Origin: Enterococcus avium ATCC 14025
GTDB taxonomy: Bacteria > Bacillota > Bacilli > Lactobacillales > Enterococcaceae
Reading direction: 5' to 3'
Assembly (NCBI RefSeq): GCF_000406965.1
Contig: NZ_KE136357.1
Location: 152,154 to 200,703, forward strand
DNA length: 48,550 nt
Below the pieces are notes generated by a model, which saw nothing but the letters and a program-made list of their open reading frames with translations, was not told where the DNA came from and made no database searches. The first letter of the stretch is position 1; each line of letters opens with the position of its first letter. Below, in pieces: positions 1 through 7,820 of this stretch. The position numbers and the translations under genes are program-made.

Positions 1-411
1 AATCCAAAAGAATGTGTGAACTGTCCTCTGCTAAACCAATGTACCAAAAGTAAAAATCATCAACGAGTCATCACGAGACATGTTTGGGGAGATCTGATGG
101 ATGAAGTGGAACATCTTCGCCTAACGGATCTGAATAAATCAATTTACAAAAAACGGAAACAAACGATTGAACGAATATTTGCGGATGCAAAAGAAAAGCA
201 TGGGATGCGTTGGACCAAGTATCGAGGCTTGGAAAAAGTCGCGACGCATACGATGCTAGTGTTTGCTGCAATGAATTTAAAAAAATTAGCCACCTGGCTA
301 TGGAAAGGCAAGTCGCCTTTATTTTTTTGTCCTGAATGTCGAAAGAAATCAGATAAAAAGACGTCCCAAACTCAAATTACGAGTTCGAGACGTCTTTTGT
401 CTACAGTCTGA
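1..411 (+). CDS. IS1182-type transposase, C-terminal part (cut by window edge)
   Basis: The frame is open from the first base, so the gene begins upstream of the window. The visible part opens with Cys-rich ECVNCPLLNQC and then shows a short basic segment, an R-x4-ER-IFADAKEKHGMR stretch and a final AAMNLKKLATWLW helix. This is the usual ending of the DDE transposases of the IS1182 group, where the Glu in 'ERIFADAKE' would be the last catalytic acid. The last codons overlap an inverted repeat (AAAAGACGTC at 356-365 with GACGTCTTTT at 389-398) that may be part of the element's right end or a terminator. Completeness of the element cannot be judged from here. Confidence 0.8.
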   Translation, partial: NPKECVNCPLLNQCTKSKNHQRVITRHVWGDLMDEVEHLRLTDLNKSIYKKRKQTIERIFADAKEKHGMRWTKYRGLEKVATHTMLVFAAMNLKKLATWLWKGKSPLFFCPECRKKSDKKTSQTQITSSRRLLSTV

Positions 412-435
412 CTTGCTGATCCAGCAAGTTTTTTT
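411..435 (+). terminator. Intrinsic terminator after IS transposase
   Basis: An 8-bp stem, ACTTGCTG pairing with CAGCAAGT around a 3-nt loop, is followed directly by a run of seven T. It closes the transposase unit and insulates the glycyl radical enzyme gene downstream. Confidence 0.8.
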
Positions 436-531
436 GGTAATATATGTCAATTTTTTGGTAAGATATTGAAACATTTTGATTTATAAATAGCGTATGTTAG
501 ACCTATAACAATAAGTAAGGAGGTCTAATTA

Positions 532-2910
532 ATGGCAGATTATCTAAAGAGAATTGAACGTATGAAAGAAAGAGTCACTAATACACGTCCAGAAGTTGAT
601 TTAGAGAACGCGCGCATTTTAACTAAATCTTTTCAAATGACAGCAGGACAGCCGTTAGTTATTCAAAAAGCAAAAGCATTCAGGGCTCAATGTTTGGAAA
701 AAACAGTTAGGATTTATGATGACGAGTTGATTGTCGGTTGTGCGGGAAGTAAGCTTCGAGGAGGAATTATTTGTGCAGATACTTGTTGGTCGATACTAGA
801 TGATGAGTTAGAAACAATTAGTGAACGAAAGTATGATCCTTTCTATTTAACACCAGAGGACAAACAGATGTTTCTTGATGAAATCAAACCCTACTGGAAA
901 GGCCGTTCGACTTTTGAAGCATGGTTAGAGCAAATCCCTGAAGAAACAAAGGATCTACGAGACACAGGAGTTATTTATATTAATCGAAAAGCTGTCCGAG
1001 GATTTGGAGAGGTAACCGCTGGGTACCAACAAGTCATTAATGAAGGGCTAGAAGGGATTCGTAAAACTATACTAGAAAGAAAGAGCAAACTTGATCTGAC
1101 TATTCCCGGTGATTATGAAAAAAGTGTTTATTTGCAATCGCTATTGATCACGATGGAGGGGATCGAAATACTCGCTCGCCGTTATGCCAAGGAAGCTGCA
1201 AAAATGGCTCTTGCAGAAAAAGACCCAATTAGGAAACACGAATTGGAAACAATTGCAGAAACTTGTGAGCGTGTGCCCAAATATCCTGCTCGGAATTTTC
1301 GTGAGGCACTCCAATCACTGTTTCTTTACCAAATCGCTATTTTTATGGAACAGAATGCAGCCAGCTATAATCCAGGCAGAATAGATCAATATCTTTACCC
1401 GTTTTATAAGAAGGATATTGTTCAAGGAGAACTAACTGAAGAACAAGTTCAGGAGTTGTTAGATTGTCTATGGGTGAAGTTTAGCGAATCATGTCTATTT
1501 CAAGATGCTGAAACTGCGGAATTTGCGGCAGGCTATCCTATGTTCCAAAATGTTTGTGTCGGCGGAGTGGATTCTTCGGGAAAGGATGCAGTTAATGAGT
1601 TGTCGTATCAAATTATTCAAGCAACAATGGATGTCCAATTATATCAACCATCGTTATCTGTTCGTTATAATCTAGCCAAAAATCCGAATAAATTTTTACG
1701 CAAAGTCATAGATTTAATCAAGTTGGGAACGGGTTTTCCTGCATTCCATAATGATGATATTGGAATTCGAATGTTAATGAATAAAGGCATTCCGTTAAAA
1801 GAAGCATTCGATTGGAATCCTTGTGGCTGTGTAGAAACAAATCTTGAGGGAAGAACAAAGCAGTATACTGCTTTGGCTGATATCAATTTAGGCAGTATGT
1901 GTGAATTTGTTTTTACTAATGGTGTCAATCGTAAGTCTGGACACAAAGTATCAGTCGAAACTGGAGATCCTAGAGATTTTCAAACGTATCAAGCATTTGA
2001 AACAGCCGTGAAAAAACATCTGGTTTATGCAATTAGAGCCTGTGTAATGGGAAGTCATGTTATTGACGAAATATGTATGAATCGGCCCGTGCCGGCGCTT
2101 TCTCTGACTCACAAAGAGTGTATTACAAAGTGCTTGGATTATTCACAAGGTGGTACAAAATACAATGTCGGAAATGGCATCATTTTGATTGGTGTAGCTG
2201 ACCTGATCAATAGTTTGGCAGCGGTAAAGTCATTAGTTTATGATCATCATTTAGTATCTATGGATGAACTATTCCAAGCACTATCAGCCGATTTTATTGG
2301 CTATGAGGAAATTAAGGAATTGTGTGAACGGGCACCAAAATACGGCAATGATAATGAAGAGGTCGATGACATTGCCAATGAAATGTTTACTTTCATCGCG
2401 GATGAAATTGAAAATTATCAAAGTAAATTCGGCAAAATGACGCCTGGTATTTTACCGGTATCAGGAAATACTCCTTTTGGTTTAGAAGTTGGAGCGCTTC
2501 CGTCTGGCAGAAAGGCTTGGACACCTTTAGCCGATGGTGTGAGTCCAAATGGAGGAACAGACACAAACGGACCTAGTTCAGTTATAAAATCTGTAGCCCA
2601 TATTCCACATGATCGTTTTGTCCAAGGAACGCTGTTGAACATGAAAATCGAACCGGATCTATTGAAAAATGAAGCAGGAATAGCTCAAATGATGGCGCTT
2701 TTGAAATCAGTTTGCTCACTAGGTTTGTTCCATGTGCAATTCAATGTTATTGATCGGGAAGTTTTATTGAAGGCTCAAGAGCATCCAGAAGACTTTAAAG
2801 GTTTGTTAGTAAGAGTTGCAGGTTATACAGCCTATTTTGTCGAACTGGGTAAAGATGTTCAGGATGAGATTATTGGTAGAACACCTCAAACTGGCTTTGT
2901 GGCAGGCTAA
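532..2910 (+). CDS. Glycyl radical enzyme (PFL / diol-dehydratase superfamily), substrate unassigned
   Basis: A 792-residue protein of the pyruvate formate-lyase-like superfamily of anaerobic radical enzymes. The thiyl-radical cysteine is in NPCGCVETN (Cys433), followed by Glu435 as in the dehydratase, lyase and decarboxylase branches; PFL itself has two adjacent cysteines. The glycyl radical loop RVAGYTAYF near the C-terminus puts the radical on Gly764. The adjacent activating enzyme supports the call. AGGAGG lies just before ATG 532. No transporter, microcompartment gene or dehydrogenase is nearby, so the substrate cannot be read from context. CutC-type choline lyase, glycerol or hydroxyproline dehydratase, and sulfonate lyases are all possible; the GCVETNLEGR stretch differs from the GCVEP form I associate with glycerol dehydratases. 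Oxygen-sensitive function is expected. Confidence 0.9.
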   Translation: MADYLKRIERMKERVTNTRPEVDLENARILTKSFQMTAGQPLVIQKAKAFRAQCLEKTVRIYDDELIVGCAGSKLRGGIICADTCWSILDDELETISERKYDPFYLTPEDKQMFLDEIKPYWKGRSTFEAWLEQIPEETKDLRDTGVIYINRKAVRGFGEVTAGYQQVINEGLEGIRKTILERKSKLDLTIPGDYEKSVYLQSLLITMEGIEILARRYAKEAAKMALAEKDPIRKHELETIAETCERVPKYPARNFREALQSLFLYQIAIFMEQNAASYNPGRIDQYLYPFYKKDIVQGELTEEQVQELLDCLWVKFSESCLFQDAETAEFAAGYPMFQNVCVGGVDSSGKDAVNELSYQIIQATMDVQLYQPSLSVRYNLAKNPNKFLRKVIDLIKLGTGFPAFHNDDIGIRMLMNKGIPLKEAFDWNPCGCVETNLEGRTKQYTALADINLGSMCEFVFTNGVNRKSGHKVSVETGDPRDFQTYQAFETAVKKHLVYAIRACVMGSHVIDEICMNRPVPALSLTHKECITKCLDYSQGGTKYNVGNGIILIGVADLINSLAAVKSLVYDHHLVSMDELFQALSADFIGYEEIKELCERAPKYGNDNEEVDDIANEMFTFIADEIENYQSKFGKMTPGILPVSGNTPFGLEVGALPSGRKAWTPLADGVSPNGGTDTNGPSSVIKSVAHIPHDRFVQGTLLNMKIEPDLLKNEAGIAQMMALLKSVCSLGLFHVQFNVIDREVLLKAQEHPEDFKGLLVRVAGYTAYFVELGKDVQDEIIGRTPQTGFVAG

Positions 2911-2912
2911 TT

Positions 2913-3683
2913 ATGGAACGAGGAACTGTACTTCGTATGGAGAAAACATCGATTTATGATGGTGAAGGACTAAGAACTGTTGTTTATTTAAAAGGCTGTC
3001 CGCTAAGATGTAGCTGGTGCTCAACCCCTGAATCACAAAAAAGAACGATCGAAAAAGGCTTTGGAAGAATTATGACGGTTAAGGAAGTAATCAAGGAAAT
3101 AGAAAAGGATGCGGTATTTTTTTTCCATTCGCAAGGAGGCGTGACGATCAGTGGTGGAGAGGCTCTGATGCAGGCTGACTTTGTTCGAGAATTATTGCAG
3201 GAATCTATGTATTTAGGAATTAATACGGCTCTAGAAACGAGTTTTTTTGCGGATTACCAAGAAATTAAAAAAATTGGTTCATTCCTCAATTCTATCTATA
3301 TCGATATCAAATGTTTTGATACTGAAAAACATAAACAATGGACTGGGGTCTCTAATAAGTTAATTTTAAGTAACATTGAAAAATTTACTCAAGAATTCCA
3401 TAGCTGTTCAGTACACATTAGAATTCCTGTCATTCCTACAGTGAATATGAATCAGAGCGAACTTCTAAAAATTGCAAAGTTTGTTGGAGAACTATCTGAG
3501 GTAGAGGACTTAGAATTACTTCCGTACCATCGTTATGGCCTTCAGAGCTATCAACAATTAGGTATAAAATACAGTATGGAAAATTTAGAACCTCCCTCTG
3601 AAGAAAAGATGTTTGAACTTGCGGAGTTCCTTGCAGAACAAGTTCCAAATATGAAGGTCTTAACTATGGGGAAAAGCTTTTAA
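2913..3683 (+). CDS. Glycyl radical enzyme activating enzyme (radical SAM), without ferredoxin insert
   Basis: This 256-residue radical SAM protein would install the glycyl radical on the enzyme encoded 2 bp upstream. The CxxxCxxC cluster motif is at Cys29, Cys33 and Cys36 (KGCPLRCSWC), and the SAM-binding GGVTISGGEAL stretch follows at about residue 70. Activators of non-PFL glycyl radical enzymes normally carry an inserted domain with eight cysteines between WCSNPESQ and the following helix. Here only about 15 residues separate WCSTPESQ from MTVKEV, so the auxiliary 4Fe-4S domain is absent, as in PFL activase. The usual DGPGxRT is DGEGLRT. The start at 2913 keeps the expected N-terminal strand. 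Confidence 0.9.
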   Translation: MERGTVLRMEKTSIYDGEGLRTVVYLKGCPLRCSWCSTPESQKRTIEKGFGRIMTVKEVIKEIEKDAVFFFHSQGGVTISGGEALMQADFVRELLQESMYLGINTALETSFFADYQEIKKIGSFLNSIYIDIKCFDTEKHKQWTGVSNKLILSNIEKFTQEFHSCSVHIRIPVIPTVNMNQSELLKIAKFVGELSEVEDLELLPYHRYGLQSYQQLGIKYSMENLEPPSEEKMFELAEFLAEQVPNMKVLTMGKSF

Positions 3684-3691
3684 GACAAGAG

Positions 3692-3726
3692 AAAAAAGAG
3701 CTAAATAGTGGCATTTAGCTCTTTTT
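3692..3726. terminator. Bidirectional terminator between convergent genes
   Basis: The inverted repeat AAAAAGAGCTAAAT / ATTTAGCTCTTTTT has a short loop and T-runs on both strands. It sits between the activating enzyme gene (+) and the HAD phosphatase gene (-) and can end both transcripts. Confidence 0.85.
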
Positions 3727-3729
3727 CAG

Positions 3730-4563
3730 TTATAAATATTTCTCCAATCCCGCTGCGATCCCATCCTCATCGCAAGAAAGTGTCACATCATCAGCGATTT
3801 CTTTTAGTGCATCTACCGCATTGCCCATCGCAACACCGATCCCCGCGTATTCGATAATGGAGCGGTCGTTGTGCCCGTCACCAAATGCGATGATGTTCTC
3901 TGAATGGATGCCCATTTCAGGAAATACCGTATTCAATGCCTTCGCCTTATCAATTCCTTTGTCAGTGAACTCAAAATAAAACGGTGCAGAGAAGGCGGCT
4001 GTAACGATTTTGTCAAAAGGAGCATGGAGTGCTGGTGCAATCTTCTGCAAATATTCTGGTTGTGCTGCGATCAAAATCTTGTTGATCGGGAAGGTCGCAA
4101 AGGCTGCCAGATCATCAATCTCACTGAGTTTGAAATTACCGCCGCGTGCTTCATATTCAATAATATTGAATGCGCCATCAGGTAAATCCAGCATGCCGCT
4201 GTAAACGTCATTTACATAAAGATAATCTTCTTTGTCAATCATCGCTATGACATCAAATTTTTTCAAGTGTTCTAGAATTGCTTGGCCCGTTTCGATACTC
4301 ATGGCCTGATTGAAGAGCACCCCTTTTGTCAGACAATCAGTGACGCGCACTCCGTTGTATGAAACGAGGAAGCCCTCATATTTAGTCATTTCCAATTGCT
4401 CTGCCAGCTCTAGCATCCCTGTCGTTGGGCGACCAGAAGCCAAAATGACTTTGATGCCTTTTTCTTGCGCCGCGATCAAGGCTTGTTTGGTTTTTTCCGC
4501 GATTATTTTTCCTGTGTTCAATAACGTACCATCAATATCTAGTACGATTGCTTTGATAATCAT
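3730..4563 (-). CDS. Cof-type HAD hydrolase (sugar-phosphate phosphatase family)
   Basis: A 277-residue haloacid-dehalogenase phosphatase of the Cof/YidA type. Motif I is LDIDGTLL, with nucleophile Asp9 and acid Asp11. Motif II is in LASGRPT. Motif IV, GDGHND, is near residue 228, followed by GVAMGNA, which is typical of the Cof subfamily. The large C2 cap lies between. Members dephosphorylate sugar phosphates, PLP or FMN, and the substrate cannot be deduced here. It is a single-gene unit converging on the glycyl radical operon; only the shared terminator links the two. Confidence 0.92.
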   Translation of the reverse strand: MIIKAIVLDIDGTLLNTGKIIAEKTKQALIAAQEKGIKVILASGRPTTGMLELAEQLEMTKYEGFLVSYNGVRVTDCLTKGVLFNQAMSIETGQAILEHLKKFDVIAMIDKEDYLYVNDVYSGMLDLPDGAFNIIEYEARGGNFKLSEIDDLAAFATFPINKILIAAQPEYLQKIAPALHAPFDKIVTAAFSAPFYFEFTDKGIDKAKALNTVFPEMGIHSENIIAFGDGHNDRSIIEYAGIGVAMGNAVDALKEIADDVTLSCDEDGIAAGLEKYL

Positions 4564-4654
4564 TCCATCACGTCCTAATCAATTTGTTACCTTAAGTCTA
4601 CTATCGGCCAGATAAGGTGTAAATGGTTTCATTTGTAAATGACGGTGGAAAATC

Positions 4655-4697
4655 AACGAAAAAATCCTGCTCTTGCTTGGTAGAAGAGCAGGATTTA
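4655..4697 (-). terminator. Terminator of the tRNA-like small RNA
   Basis: Reading the minus strand, AAATCCTGCTCTT pairs with AAGAGCAGGATTT around a 9-nt loop and is followed by a T-run (A-run at 4659-4664 on the plus strand). No protein gene ends here, so its natural client is the tRNA-like transcript at 4727-4820. Confidence 0.8.
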
Positions 4698-4726
4698 GTA
4701 TCAATACGTCATTTAGTTTTTTTAAC

Positions 4727-4820
4727 GTGGATGACAGGAATCGAACCTGCACCTCGTATTAAATGAAACAAACCGTCGTTTTAAGTCCCATTTCTGAGTT
4801 TAAATACCAAGTTCATCCAC
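4727..4820 (-). ncRNA. tRNA-Leu(UAA)-like RNA with degenerate anticodon and D arms
   Basis: On the minus strand the ends form a perfect 7-bp acceptor stem (GTGGATG with CATCCAC), preceded on the 3' side by a T arm (GCAGG-TTCGATT-CCTGT). Inside, GACTTAAAA matches the anticodon loop of tRNA-Leu(UAA), but the flanking GGGA and CGAC cannot form the anticodon stem and no normal D stem is visible. Instead GTATTTAAA can pair with TTTAATAC (one bulged U), closing a large internal loop. The CCA end is not encoded. A strong terminator follows and a possible TATAAG -10 element precedes it. It may be a tRNA pseudogene, or a small RNA that keeps only a tRNA-like acceptor/T domain. It probably does not decode codons. 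Confidence 0.6.
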
Positions 4821-4874
4821 AAGAAGAGTGTACGACGGTTAGCTTATAGAAAGCTTAAACGGATGATAGAAAAC

Positions 4875-4924
4875 AAAAAGAGCGAGAATCATTCATTAAT
4901 TTTAGAATGTTCCTCGCTCTTTTC
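4875..4924 (-). terminator. Terminator of the DeoR-family gene
   Basis: An AAAAAGAGCGAG / CTCGCTCTTTTC stem lies directly after the stop of the minus-strand regulator. The T-run on the minus strand makes it an ordinary intrinsic terminator, and it also separates the regulator from the tRNA-like RNA. Confidence 0.8.
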
Positions 4925-5692
4925 TTAATCTAAAAATGTCACAACTGAACTATAATGCTCTTTTACTTCGCTGAGAATTCCATCATCTGTGATCAACGCA
5001 GTTAATTGAGGAAGGTTAGCAAATGTCGCGATTGATTTTTTCTCGAATTTCGTGCTATCAATCAAAGCTATCGTTTGTGAAGCTAACTCTACCATCCGTT
5101 TTTTTAGTTCTACTTCATATAGATTGAAATCCGAAAGACCTTCTGTAGCAGAAATGGCATAGGCGGAGGTAAACAAGGTATCGATGTTGACTTTTTTTAG
5201 AATTTCAATTCCTAAAACGCCTTCCACCGCATTCGAACTCCCTTTAACGACGCCACCGATTAATACAACTGTCAAATTTAGATTTTCTTTTAAAAGAGAG
5301 GCAGTACGCAATCCATTCGTTAACACGGTGATACGTAAATCAGATTGACTGATGAGTTTCGCTAACTCATAGCAAGTAGAACTGGCGTCTAAAACAATAC
5401 ATTCACCATTTTCAATCAGCGGAAACGCCTTTTTGGCGATCTCGGCTTTCTTTTCAATATTCTTTTGTTTTCGAATGTCATAATTTTTATCGATTTTCAA
5501 GGTTTCGTCTTCTTTCGAACGAGTGGCACCACCATGTGTTCGGATCAACATATTGTTAGCACTAAGATAATTCAGATCTGAGCGGATGGTTGCCTTTGAA
5601 ACAGATAATAGTTCGGTCAAGTCATTTACGGAAACAGAATCCCGTTCTTGCAACAAAGCAAGAATTTTTTCTCTTCGTTGATTTGTATACAT
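4925..5692 (-). CDS. DeoR/GlpR-family transcriptional repressor
   Basis: A regulator of about 255 residues. The N-terminal winged helix (REKILALLQER...VSVNDLTELLSVSKATIRSDLNYL, about residues 8-50) and the RTHGGA turn are typical of DeoR proteins. The C-terminal DeoRC sugar-phosphate sensor domain has the expected LDASSTCYELA, TNGL and IGG segments. I set the start at ATG 5692: GGAGG lies 8 nt upstream, whereas the frame could only be extended to an in-frame TTG at 5707 that overlaps that ribosome site. It is divergent from the rpiB-tkt operon, and the intergenic region holds several ACGAAAA half-sites. It therefore probably represses that operon and is released by a phosphorylated pathway intermediate. 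Confidence 0.9.
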   Translation of the reverse strand: MYTNQRREKILALLQERDSVSVNDLTELLSVSKATIRSDLNYLSANNMLIRTHGGATRSKEDETLKIDKNYDIRKQKNIEKKAEIAKKAFPLIENGECIVLDASSTCYELAKLISQSDLRITVLTNGLRTASLLKENLNLTVVLIGGVVKGSSNAVEGVLGIEILKKVNIDTLFTSAYAISATEGLSDFNLYEVELKKRMVELASQTIALIDSTKFEKKSIATFANLPQLTALITDDGILSEVKEHYSSVVTFLD

Positions 5693-5771
5693 AAGCTGGT
5701 CCTCCAAAAGTTCTAATTGACTATAGTATATAGTAGTAGTACCAAAAAAACAACAAAAAACAGCACTTCTA

Positions 5772-5874
5772 TTTTCGTATTAATCGAATAAACACCTTTT
5801 GTTTTCGCTATTAGCAGAAGAAACGAAAATAAACGAAAATAATGATTGACAAAACGAAAGCCAACGCTTACTAT
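5772..5874 (+). promoter_or_regulatory. rpiB operon promoter with DeoR-type operator half-sites
   Basis: A near-consensus promoter is visible: TTGACA (5846-5851), 17-bp spacer, TACTAT (5869-5874). Copies of an ACGAAAA/TTTTCGT element lie at 5772, 5802, 5823, 5833 and 5854. The 5823 and 5833 copies are exactly one helical turn apart, and the 5854 copy sits between -35 and -10. The arrangement fits repression by the adjacent DeoR protein, whose family often binds TTTCG-rich direct repeats. The assignment to this regulator is inference. Confidence 0.75.
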
Positions 5875-5905
5875 GAGGGTACAAAGAGAAAAAGGAGAGA
5901 GAAAA

Positions 5906-6355
5906 ATGAAAATTGGAATTGGATCAGATCATAATGCGTTTGAGATGAAACGTGAATTATTCGCATATATAAAAGCAAAGGGATTCGAAATAAAGGACTA
6001 TGGGTGCTTTTCTCCAAATGAGGTTGACTATCCGGATATTGCCTTTAATGTTGCAAACGGGGTAGTAAATCAGGAAATTGATCGCGGGATTCTCTGCTGT
6101 GGAACGGGGATTGGCATGGCGATGGCAGCCAATAAAATTCCTGGAGTAAGAGCCGCACAAGTTCACGATACCTATTCAGCAGAACGAGCACAATTAAGTA
6201 ATAACGCACAAATCATTACCATGGGCTCAAAGGTTATTGGATTAGAGGTTGCTAAAAAAATTGTGGACGAATATTTGTCAGTCACATTCGAAGGCGGCAA
6301 TTCTGGCAGAAAGATTGATCAGATCATGGAAAAAGAAGCAGAGTATTCAAAATAG
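5906..6355 (+). CDS. rpiB: Ribose-5-phosphate isomerase B / tetrose-phosphate isomerase (RpiB/LacAB family)
   Basis: A 149-residue aldose-ketose isomerase of the RpiB/LacAB family. It starts with [11 protein letters not shown], has DYPDIA and the catalytic-cysteine loop CCGTGIG (Cys64/65) and ends with the usual helix. The ATG at 5906 has AAAGGAGAG upstream and lies about 25 nt after the predicted transcription start. The frame stays open upstream to 5846 but that part covers the promoter. As first gene of the operon it could interconvert ribulose-5-P and ribose-5-P. RpiB homologues in tetritol pathways convert D-erythrulose-4-P to erythrose-4-P, which would suit the TIM-like and Dha-kinase neighbours. 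Confidence 0.9.
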   Translation: MKIGIGSDHNAFEMKRELFAYIKAKGFEIKDYGCFSPNEVDYPDIAFNVANGVVNQEIDRGILCCGTGIGMAMAANKIPGVRAAQVHDTYSAERAQLSNNAQIITMGSKVIGLEVAKKIVDEYLSVTFEGGNSGRKIDQIMEKEAEYSK

Positions 6356-6366
6356 GAGGAAAAATG

Positions 6367-7011
6367 ATGAAATTCTTTTTAGACACAGCGAATGTAGAGG
6401 AAATAAAACGAATCAATCAATTAGGATTGGTGGATGGTGTAACAACGAATCCCACGATCATTTCAAAGGAAGGTCGAGATTTTAAAGAAGTGATCACAGA
6501 AATCTGCGGTTTGGTCGATGGGCCTGTAAGTGCAGAGGTGATCGCTCTTGATACCGAGAACATGGTGAAGGAAGCTAGAGATATTGCAACGTGGGCGGAC
6601 AATATCGTCGTAAAAATTCCTATGACAGAAGATGGCCTGCGAGCAGTGAATATCTTATCTAAAGAAGGAATCAAGACCAATGTCACCTTAGTTTTTACAG
6701 TCGCACAAGGTTTAATGGCCGCTAAAGCAGGTGCAACGTTTGTTAGTCCATTTGTAGGGCGCTTGGATGATATCGCTACCGACAGCTTGGCGTTAATCAG
6801 CAATTTGAAAAAAGTGTTAACCCAATATGGTTATCAAACAGAAATCATCGCCGCGAGTATTCGCAGCTTAAAACATGTGGAAGATGTTGCTGAGTTAGGT
6901 TCAGATATCGCAACGATTCCAGGTACTTTGTTCCCTAAACTTTGGTCACATCCACTGACCGATGCAGGAATTCAAGCCTTCCTGAAGGATTGGGAAGCCT
7001 TTAAAAAATAA
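6367..7011 (+). CDS. Transaldolase / fructose-6-phosphate aldolase family (TalC-like)
   Basis: A small, 214-residue class I aldolase of the TalC/FSA group. The N-terminus [13 protein letters not shown], the TTNPTI motif, the Schiff-base lysine in VVKIPMT (Lys83) and the [10 protein letters not shown] strand are all present. AGGAGG sits 7 nt before ATG 6367, so I prefer it to the tandem ATG at 6364. It would link glyceraldehyde-3-P, erythrose-4-P, fructose-6-P and sedoheptulose-7-P. With the transketolase halves downstream it completes a small non-oxidative pentose phosphate module. FSA activity (dihydroxyacetone plus glyceraldehyde-3-P) cannot be excluded and would also suit the locus. Confidence 0.9.
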   Translation: MKFFLDTANVEEIKRINQLGLVDGVTTNPTIISKEGRDFKEVITEICGLVDGPVSAEVIALDTENMVKEARDIATWADNIVVKIPMTEDGLRAVNILSKEGIKTNVTLVFTVAQGLMAAKAGATFVSPFVGRLDDIATDSLALISNLKKVLTQYGYQTEIIAASIRSLKHVEDVAELGSDIATIPGTLFPKLWSHPLTDAGIQAFLKDWEAFKK

Positions 7012-7044
7012 TTGTAGAAAAAATTTCTGAAAGGAGGAAATAGC

Positions 7045-7818
7045 ATGCGTAAACCAATTGTTGGTATCAGTTTAAAGCTATATCAAAACCAAATTGACGA
7101 TGCTCGAAATTTTGCCCACGCTATTGTTGAAGAAGTGGGTGACGAGAAAAAGGTTGAACAATTCATGTGTCCGGGAATGGGTGTGCTTTATCCGGTAGCT
7201 ATGATTTTGAAGGATTCAGAAATCGGTTTGGGTTCGCAAAACATCGCACCTGTGCCAAACGGCGCCTACACAGGAGAATTCTCGATTGAATCTCTAAAGG
7301 AAATGAAGGGTGGCTATGCCGAGATTGGACACATCGAACGACGCACGCTTTTCAACGAAACGGACGATATGATCAATCAAAAAGTCCGCTTGGCACTAGA
7401 TTACGAAGTGACACCGGTCTTGTGTATCGGTGAAGTTACGAAAACAGAGAATTATCAAGAGATTAAAGCGCTAATGAAGAAACAACTATTTCTGGATTTA
7501 TTCCAAATCGAGGGCAAGAAGGCAGAGAAAATTATTTTAGCTTACGAACCGGCTTGGGCAGTGGGGAAAACCTGTGCAGCCAGCGCGGTTCATGTGCAGC
7601 AGGTTCATGGATTGATTCGTGAATGCATCAAGGAATTATACGATATCCAAACGTCAGAAAACATTCGCATCATATACGGTGGATCAGTTTCGCAGGAAAA
7701 TACAAAACTAATCGTTTCCGATGAAAATGTCGATGGTGTATTCGTTGGTCGTTTTGGGCATAATCCGAAACAGTACGCGTCAATTGTTGAAACAGTAAAA
7801 AAAGTAAAGGAGGGGTAA
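7045..7818 (+). CDS. Divergent triose-phosphate isomerase homologue (possible tetrulose-phosphate isomerase)
   Basis: A 257-residue TIM-barrel protein related to TpiA. Catalytic Lys11 (SLKLYQ), His96 (IGHIERR) and Glu168 (AYEPAWAVG) are kept, as is the phosphate-binding YGGSV stretch. Several near-invariant TIM positions differ: the Asn two before the Lys is Ser, GHSERR is GHIERR, and the loop-6 WAIGTGK is WAVGKTCA. Homologues of this divergent kind (LerI, DerI, EryH) isomerise erythrulose phosphates in tetritol catabolism, and a TIM homologue also occurs in the Listeria dihydroxyacetone-kinase operon. A second housekeeping TIM should exist elsewhere. AAGGAGG precedes the ATG. Confidence 0.8.
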   Translation: MRKPIVGISLKLYQNQIDDARNFAHAIVEEVGDEKKVEQFMCPGMGVLYPVAMILKDSEIGLGSQNIAPVPNGAYTGEFSIESLKEMKGGYAEIGHIERRTLFNETDDMINQKVRLALDYEVTPVLCIGEVTKTENYQEIKALMKKQLFLDLFQIEGKKAEKIILAYEPAWAVGKTCAASAVHVQQVHGLIRECIKELYDIQTSENIRIIYGGSVSQENTKLIVSDENVDGVFVGRFGHNPKQYASIVETVKKVKEG

Positions 7819-7820
7819 AC

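Noticed and set aside
4727-4820. Ordinary functional tRNA-Leu
   Set aside because: The anticodon stem bases cannot pair and the D stem is missing, so it is listed as a tRNA-like RNA instead.
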